From Agriotes lineatus (lineage: Eukaryota; Arthropoda; Insecta; Coleoptera; Elateridae): a stretch of DNA of 64,000 nt. The DNA is taken from the NCBI GenBank assembly GCA_940337035.1, contig CALNHX010003631.1, positions 62,001 to 126,000 on the forward strand. The letters are read 5' to 3'. Below are positions 56,314 to 64,000 of this stretch, piece by piece; the first letter of the stretch is position 1; each line of letters opens with the position of its first letter. A program made the translations under genes and the position numbers. The notes under the pieces are model-generated. The model was given only the letters and a program-made list of their open reading frames with translations. It did no database searches and was not told the origin of the DNA.

Positions 56314-56577
56314 ATGCACAAATGACCATATTTTAGTACGATTTTACAAAAACTTTATTTTTGACAATATCGGAAACTTTTTTCAGTTATCTCTTTATTC
56401 GTCAAAACTTTGATAACCTTTACGTCTCGTAACCTCTATGTTGCATTATTTTGATGATTTTCCTGAAATGCTTCCATGAACCGATAATACAGCGTGAGTA
56501 CTAAAAAGTAGAGAAAGAACGGGAAATTGTGAATTATATCCTAGTAATGTTTTGCTGTTATGTTTCTCGCAAGTGTA
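56314..56577. other. no recognisable feature
   Basis: Nothing recognised. Confidence 0.45.
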
Positions 56578-56580
56578 TCA

Positions 56581-56706
56581 CCCCAACTTTCTGGTTACAT
56601 GTCATTGGTGGCACTGTGTCAAAATTGACGCGGAAACTAACCCGCTAACCTCGAATTTGACATAGACTTGCAGTGTCACCAATGACATGTAACCAGAAAG
56701 TTGGGG
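56581..56706. mobile_element. 126-bp foldback sharing a core with that at 26 kb
   Basis: Arms 56581-56616 and 56671-56706 (CCCCAACTTTCTGGTTACAT... and its complement) match at 35 of 36 positions. The centre contains CTAACCTCGAATTTGACATA followed by GAC, nearly the same as CTAATCTCGAATTTGACATA in the 26-kb foldback, whose arms are otherwise different. Confidence 0.85.
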
Positions 56707-59700
56707 TAATTCAAAATTACCCGCTCTTTCCCCACCTTTTAGTACTGACGCTGTACAAATGACAATGGTTTTTTACATTTAGTACATAAAATATTTATTT
56801 GTGTAGCTAGAATGTATCAAATGTTTTTTTACTCGCCACCGGTTCCTCAAAAATCTCCCATTTTTTAAAGCAAAAGTAGCATTTCGCATTCGAGACACAC
56901 ATTTTTTTTTCGAAAACGGCATTAATATTGAAAAAATATAAGTATAGAACTGTCAACATGAATTTATATGACAGTTCATAAATAATTATAAAATGTACTT
57001 CACTGTGACACTGGAACTCTCAATTTACATATTGTAAAAAACTAATTAACTATAGTACATATTTATGTCTGGTAAATATCGCGTTTGAAGATTTGGAAGT
57101 TTGGTATAGATTATGGATTTTTAGTCTATTTATTAAGACTGAATACTTGTAAATGGTTGTAATAGGCAGTGTCTCTGGACCCACGTGAGTAACTTGCAAT
57201 GCCATTCTCATTATTACATTATTTGGATTATTCGGTAACCTACGTGTGATATCTCGTACTGCATTGGCTTATCACTTAATCAGGCGCTTTCTGTTGGATT
57301 TTGTTTATCTTCTCTAATTCGCGAAGTTGTTCATTTGTCGCCGTGAGTCCAAGCGCGCTCGCTTAGTAACTTCCTTAAACAGTCAGACTTTCTAGGGTTA
57401 CTTCATCCCACTGTGGTGGTGAAATCGCTTATTGGTTTTGTTTACTTGTTCAATCGAACGAGTTTGTACTGAACTCGTCTTTTATACAGGATTTGTAATT
57501 GAGTGGTTGCTGTATCTGTTATATTTTTCCCAATCATTACAGTTGGTTAAATGGAATCTGGGAAATACACTATCTGGTAAAGTTACTGAAGATAGCGGTT
57601 CTTATGGAGAGTTCTGCCGTAAAACACATGCTGTTATTCTTACTCATTTTCAGCTGGTTTCAATAGTTTTTTATAAGTCTTTATTACTTTACCTAGGTTT
57701 GAAGATAAAACACTAAGCCGAATTACACCTGCGGTAAGTTTTCACAGGATACATTCCACCTTTGTGCGCTAATTGCGTCAAGCTATTTCACGGCTTTTCT
57801 TTGTGTTTGGGTTTTATGGATTTACGCGATTTGAGTGTCTGGATTGTGAGAATGCATTTCTAGATTTGAGTTCCTAGTTGCGATTTTGGCTTCCCTTTTG
57901 GACGTTTTTTAGAAAGCTGAATTCAACAGATAGCCATAACCTTGCTTTAATCTAATTAAATATTTGACGCAGTTCTAAATGTATTAGCGTGAATAAGTTT
58001 GTGAGGTTACGATATTTAAATTTTCCTGTTTATGTCGGATTTACCATTTATTGATATATTGATTTCTTAGTGATTTATATGTGTAATTTCGTGGTACCGT
58101 GTGCGTAAGTTTACTTTTGATATTAAAATATATAGTTATGCTGTGAACGCTACGTGTACGCGTCATGCGTTTGGTATTGGGTTGGCTTCAATTACTTACG
58201 TTTAAATATCTTATTTCGATACGAAATTACGAATTATACTATTTGTCTGTGTTTATTGGTAATAAATATCACGTTAATTGCGCCGTATTTATGTCTTTTT
58301 CTTTCTATAACAGGTTACCAAAGAGCACGCACCTAATAAATTTATTTTTGAGATATGTCCCTTCAACTTAGATTCGCGAGCTGTTAAACAAACAAGTTAG
58401 TGGCGCCCTTATTTGGTTTTGATCATTTTAGTGTTGGCCCGTTGAAAGATATTTTGGGCATTCACAGCTGGCTATGCTACTTACATTGAAGTTTGCAAGA
58501 TTATCATTAGTTTTTCCTGTAATTCCGACTATTAGAGCATTCAGCTGTCACAGTATATTAGACTACTAGAGCATTAAACTTAAATTTCTCATATGATTTT
58601 ATGTCACAACTTTTTTACATGAAGATTGGCCATACGTTCCTACAATTTAGCTGTTCAGAATTACTTTGTTGTGTTTAAACGAGGTTTATATTTGAGAATA
58701 TAGTTGCCAAATGCATGTAGGTTAGAAAACATGACACAACACCTTCATACGCAAAGTTGCCATATTTAAGCAGAATGAACTTTAGTAATTGTTATGTTTG
58801 TATCCAGTCAGTGTCGGGTAATTGAAGACATTTTTAATTAATAACATGGACAGTCTTACAATATTTTAGATTTTAAATACTTCTCCACACAGTAAGTTTG
58901 TTGGAGGTGACACAATATACAGGTTATACAACAAAATCAAAAATACGGTTCATATGTAACTAACAAAAATTCAAGACCAACCTTCATGCAAAAAAGGTGT
59001 AAACCTAGCATAAGTGGTATACTTTTTATGTTGCATAATACAGCAATCTAAATGTACAGTTGAAACATATTGTAACAAGCATACCTACTATTTCCATTAA
59101 ATAACCAAAATGTGTTACACGGAAAAAATACAAGAACAAGTGATAAAAATTTCAAATAGAATAACACGAAAAACCAGCTAATCCCAACAGCAACTAATCA
59201 ACTGCGACAAAAACAAATTGTATTCAATGCAAGTTATGCCATCAAATCCTTGGCGAATAATCAAATTATTAGCTCTGCTGCATCGAAATGAATGCATGGC
59301 GGGAGCAAATAGCCAATCGTCTAAAAGAGCACTGACCTATGCTGAACATTCTCTACTTTTTGATTGCAAGCATCGGCAAACCTGTTTTAACTTTTTCTGG
59401 TGTTTTGTCTTGCTCGCAGGATCTATCGAATATGCTTGAGCAAGAACCTATGCCTACAACCGGTCTGCAAGCATCTGATAAACTTAAGTGCCTTTCACCG
59501 AATACGCGACCATATATAATCGCAAAGACTGTCTGAAGGTCGTCAATAGCGAAGGTGTTTAATAATAACTGCTGTGCTCGTATTTTCTCATGTTTACAGC
59601 CTGCACGTACCGTATTTGTTCGTAATTCCTTGCCATTTCCGATGCCACCGTTACAAAATAAAGTTTGTCGTATCCAATTTCACAATTTCAAATTGTCATA

Positions 59701-61649
59701 TTATTCAGTGGTGAATTGGGGCCCGGTTTAATCTTTACTACTCAATTATTTCTTTTAGCCCGAGATGTTACCTAAGATTATTTAAAGAATGCTACATACT
59801 GTTATAATTGACTATGTTATAGTGGTCCTTATGTATGTAAATGGTTTTATGTTATAACAATATTTATTATGCTTTAGCTATTACGTCTGACTTTTATTAT
59901 ACTTTAGTTTATTTTCAATCAATTCTCTTTTAAAATGAATTTAAGTAACTCATTTACCCCTTTATAAATTATGAATTATCAATATTATTAAATATCTCTA
60001 GCTCCGGTAGAAAACATTTACTCTTAAAAAATACAGGTCGGATCCACGTATAATCAATACTGCTTTTATTCCTGAAAATTCGTTTTTTAATTGCGTTACA
60101 ATTGGCACGTCTGTCAATGTCACTTCAAATTATGCAAGTGCAAAATCAATTAGAAATACCTTTTCGTTACATTACTTGTCATTCAACAAATATTAAATAG
60201 TAAGTACTCCCTTTTTATAATTCCCTCACTTCGCTCTTTCTATGTTTTACTTTCAGTTTATTAGATAAATACCTGTAGCCTGTCACCTGTCTATGGACCT
60301 CGATATGCTCCTTTACCAAGCCAAATGCATCCGGTAACCTCACAGAAATCTCCCAACGTCCAGAAAAATCCCAGCACGAACACTACCAACCACCAGGAAC
60401 CGCAAAGACTTCCCAGCGAAACACGACAAGGCATCTACCACTTCTCCAACAGAACTGCCGAAAGTCATCAGAAGCAAACACCTTCCACGTCTTCCTTCCA
60501 AAATTCACAAGCCGTTGACAACCTAATACCACAAACCTCGACTAGATGCAAGTTACAAGATGTATCTTCAATAACAAGCTTGGCGAAGTACAATTCCAGT
60601 AGATGAAAAACCTTTTATCTATATCATAAGACATTCACTCTGCTAACAAACTCTATGTAAACCACTTCCACTAAAACCAGCCCCTGCTATCCAATTCAAA
60701 TGATGTAATTAATTGACAACAAATAAACTTAGTTCTGCATCCAATTCCAGAAATTGCTGTTTTACATATGGCACTATCACCATATGCAAACTTTTCTTGA
60801 ACATCACTACATATTCAAATCTTTTAAAATTTCATTTTTAACTCTTCTTGCAAATTTTATTATAATGCACAACCCTTTACATACCAAACAGATTAAAAAT
60901 CTTTTTATAAAGGATTTATTTTAGAAAATGATACGCTTACAAACGAATTAGGTACATTTTTTCAGTCCAAAATCATTTTACATTCTAATAATAAATAATA
61001 CCTCCTTAGTGATATTGTTTAGCATATAATCCAAGTCCAACACTCTATATAATCTGTATCATATTTATTTAACACCCACTATTTTGAATAATATTTCGCG
61101 AATAGGTATTTGATATTAATCCTCCACTTTATTTCAGATAATAATTAAATTATGTTAGAACCTTTCTGTTTCTTATATGGCACTATTTAATTGAATTTCA
61201 ATTCTATTTAATTTCTTTATCAAATACATATTAACAAATTTTATATCCTTCAAATAAATTCATCTTTGTAATTTAATACTGTATTCTTTTAACCTTTTTA
61301 ATCTGATATCAACCCTTACACTAAAAACCATTACAATACTTTTATACTATAGTTCATAGGTTACAACCATCTTGTACCAATTATGTTTTTGATAAATTTA
61401 TTTGCAATACTAATCACGCCATGAAATCATATAATGAAGTCTAACACACTTGAGTTTAAAAAGACAAAACATTCACAAATTACAATAAATTCTCAAACAT
61501 AGTCTCGCGTTAATTAGCCGGTATTGTTATATTCTGCCATCATCAGCTCTAATGCCATTTTGTAGTTTTTCATATCATAGGTATATGATTTTCTCTGGTG
61601 GTCACAAGAATTTAAAAAACTATAGCAAATATGTACAGATAGTGATGTA
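56707..61649. other. 5 kb with no recognised gene
   Basis: ORFs at 57432-57716 (94 codons), 58154-58371, 59218-59536 and 60325-60606 (93 codons, rich in Gln, Ser, Asn, Thr) show no motif. The last follows a pyrimidine-rich stretch ending in CAG at about 60256, but all three frames have stops soon after that site. A small hairpin (GAACTGTCA/TGACAGTTC) is at 56949-56977. Confidence 0.35.
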
Positions 61650-61652
61650 AAT

Positions 61653-61708
61653 TACCCGGGTATTTATTTTTAGGGGTAAATATCCGGAGTATTTACCCGG
61701 GTATTTAT
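61653..61708. repeat. ACCCGGGTATTTA repeat, possible hAT terminus
   Basis: TACCCGGGTATTTAT occurs at 61653 and 61694, with the related inverted GGGGTAAATA between. GTGATGTAAATTACCCGGG recalls ends of BED-type hAT elements (from memory). No transposase nearby. Confidence 0.35.
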
Positions 61709-61865
61709 ACACTCATTTACAAATATTATAAAGCTAATCTAATCAGTATAATTGATTGGTAAGTGAAGATGCTCTACTCGAATTTTATAAAAATGTTCAA
61801 GAAAATAGCTGAACTGAGAACATTTACTGCTCAAAATTCCGATGAAGCCATAACTACAAAGCTTG

Positions 61866-62336
61866 CTTAAAATTGTACGGAACATGGCAATACCATGAGT
61901 TGGAAAAGGTTCAAATACTATTTGCCATAAGAGTAACCTAAATTGAAAATGCAATAAATACTTTGGTAGCTAGGCAACAAGTAGCTATTGTACCTACTTG
62001 TGGCCTAGCTACCAAAGTAATTATTGCATTTTTTATTTCGATTACTCTTATGGCCTTATGAACCTTTTCCAACTCATGGAATTGCCATGTTTTGTACAAT
62101 TTTAGGCAACCTGTATATAACAGCAATGAGATAGCATGAATAAAAAAAAAGAATTCAATGATTGAATAAGAAAGAGATGAACATAGAAACAAATATTTGA
62201 GTAGACTTGACGCTCATTTTAATTATGGCATATGTCAACAAAATATGTCTACTAAAATAATTTTTTTGTACGGTTATCTCTTTCTTACTCAAGTATTATG
62301 TGCTTTTGTTCATGCTATCTCATTGATGTTGCATAC
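61866..62336 (-). mobile_element. double-foldback element, copy 2 (inverted)
   Basis: F1 (61866-62111) and F2 (62110-62336) occur in the reverse order and orientation of the 44-kb copy. Shared blocks include GAGTTGGAAAAGGTTCAAAT, TTGCCATAAGAGTAACC, GTAGCTATTGTACCTACTTG (F1 centre, reverse of copy 1) and ACGCTCATTTTAATTATGGC (F2 centre, reverse of copy 1). The unit is therefore a dispersed mobile element. Confidence 0.87.
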
Positions 62337-62489
62337 TTATGGTCCCATTGGTATACAGCATTGTTTATATTATTTTGTGATATTCTTTGCCTTATTAAGA
62401 CTGTTTTGTAATATGTGTATAAGTATATATTAATATTAATGTTAATAAATATAAGGATTATTTCTTCAAGCTAATGTTCATTTTTCAAA
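62337..62489. other. no recognisable feature
   Basis: AT-rich spacer. Confidence 0.5.
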
Positions 62490-62740
62490 AACAGAGGTAA
62501 AGCGTTTGAGCCTAAAGTCTGCAGGTAGTGAATTTAAATCTCAAGCCCGGACATTGATTTTTTCTTCGTTCTTCGGTCACCTTCGGTGGTTGTGACCCCT
62601 GTGAAAGGGCATACTCCCCTTAAGTACAACTGGTTAAGCTAGCATACCCGAGCTGCAACCGAAGAGGGCTGATAAAACTACACGTTGTGTAATTGAACAG
62701 TCTGAGAGGAAAAGAGAAAGAAGACGAAGTAATCTATAAT
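62490..62740 (+). repeat. SINE-like unit with decayed tRNA head
   Basis: GTAAAGCGTTTGAGCCTAAAG, CTGCAGGTAGTGAATTTAAATCTCA and CCCGG resemble, in order, the D, anticodon and T regions of a tRNA with mutated B-box. A body with a hairpin (GGTCACCTTCGGTGGTTGTGACC) and GC-rich sequence follows. No second copy in the window. Confidence 0.4.
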
Positions 62741-64000
62741 GGTTGCAAACAAATGCCAATCGCAATTATTAAGTTTATTTTCACGCTATTGGGAATCTAT
62801 GTCTATTTACTGATTTAACAATGAAACTAGGCATAGTTATTGGTTATATTGGACACAATCAAAATTTTAAATTATATTATTTTAATCGCCCGTAGCCGTC
62901 TTTGTATACATATTACAGAAACAGGATGTGCAAAAAATTATGACAAATTTGAGGAAAAATTAGATACTAGTGAAGCTGTAATATGTGTATTAACAATAAT
63001 AACAATTACAAACATTTACAAAACTGTGTATTAAGTATAGTTTTGACTTACTATTTCCGGTCTTTATGTGTAAAGCCGTGTTCTGACGGTTAAAATTGAT
63101 GTTCACACATTTCAACGTGAATTGAATCAACTCTCACTGTCAGTATTAGAAGGGCGCCGAATGAAATTGTCCGTGCAAGAGTGCGTGTTGTTTTTTTTAA
63201 AGAGAGTGGGTCCAGCAAAATATACTAATATTGGCTAATAACTAAATATTCTGTGTATGGGTTAAGAAATGGATTTTTAAGAATCCATCTTTATCTGTAG
63301 CTTTCCAATGGTTCCAGAGATATAATTCTAAAATTTTGTGATCTTTTAAGAAGTGGAATTTCTTCGTAATAACAAAACTTAACTAGTATTAAATACTTCG
63401 CTCACGATTTTTTGTTGTACTACAACGCCTCTCTCGCATTTAAAAATTATTGTGATGGACAACCAACCACATGATACTAAATGTAAAAATCGTCGAGCAA
63501 CCTTTATTACCGCCGCTGCTAGAAATTCTTCTTGAAATGTTACCTACAAGTTCGTAAGCTCCTGAAGTTAACTCGCAAACTGTGCGGATTTTCTGGAACT
63601 CGCACTTTTTAATTTTTTATATTTGGCTAAAAACTCAATATCATTAATTTTTTCAGCATTTGGGAAAATTCTCAGTACTATTATGACTTTGACGCAATAT
63701 GTTGATGGAAATGGCATTTTTACGACCCAGGCGCAACATGTAAAACATATTACTCAACTACAATTGCGATTCTTAAGAAGAGAAAATGATTACGCGGTTG
63801 CTAAAAACCTTTGAAATACAAATGCGTGAATTGTCATTAAAAATGTGGAGAAGTCAAAAAGCTCTCGTAATGCCATCGTTATGCAGTGGCGGCTTGTGAA
63901 GGATTTTGATGGTAAAGCCAACCACACAGCGTAAAATGCACTTTCCATCCCTTTACAGGCAAAGGCAGATTCCGAATCCCGAGATTTAAGTATTTCGCAT
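62741..64000. other. no recognised gene
   Basis: Two ORFs of 63-64 codons (62840 and 63623) without motifs; nothing else recognised. Confidence 0.4.

Noticed and set aside
60325..60606. 93-codon Gln/Ser/Asn/Thr-rich ORF as a host exon
   Set aside because: Low complexity, no domain; the acceptor-like CAG upstream leads into stops in all frames.

Overview
The window looks like nuclear DNA of an arthropod, probably an insect. It is AT-rich. No operons or bacterial signals were seen, and no intact host gene was found. What can be recognised is a dense layer of decayed and mostly truncated transposable elements: Tc1/mariner, pogo-like, piggyBac and hAT-like DNA transposons, Jockey-type and other LINEs, a Ty3/Gypsy fragment, SINE-like units, and many palindromic (foldback) elements. 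The species cannot be fixed from this sequence.

Layout. 0.15-1.4 kb: a 5S-rRNA-derived SINE and the 3' end of a LINE on the minus strand. 3.8-7.6 kb: five elements almost end to end (mariner deletion derivative, 500-bp foldback, an arthropod-type repeat fragment, hAT-like element, Gypsy RNase H/integrase). 8.1-8.5 kb: piggyBac C-terminus (minus). 9.7-15.2 kb: a dispersed repeat with a terminal hairpin ('family H'), two mariner fragments, GC-rich repeats and a hairpin. 20-23 kb: TATA-like site with a three-unit tandem repeat, a LINE C-terminus and a mariner C-terminus. 26-28 kb: a foldback element, a second 5S-SINE (minus) and a GC-rich repeat block. 33.2-34.1 kb: a mariner-type transposase with a DUF4817-like N-terminus and an internal deletion. 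34.6-43.7 kb: hairpins, more family H, a pogo-like element carrying two nested elements, and a tRNA-like sequence. 44.0 and 61.9 kb: two copies, in opposite orientation, of a 'double foldback' element. 48.1-51.6 kb: a Jockey LINE (minus) split by a 1.88-kb GC-rich insertion flanked by a 7-bp duplication. 53.0-56.7 kb: further foldbacks and a cluster of GGGCG/CGCCC hairpins.

Nothing here works as a pathway. The interest lies in the element architecture: nested insertions, foldbacks that share a core but differ in their arms, hairpins that share a GC-rich tip, and an unclassified insertion with a minisatellite inside. Long stretches between (15.2-20.2, 28.9-33.1, 44.5-48.1 and 56.7-61.6 kb) hold only short unrecognised ORFs and may be introns or intergenic DNA.
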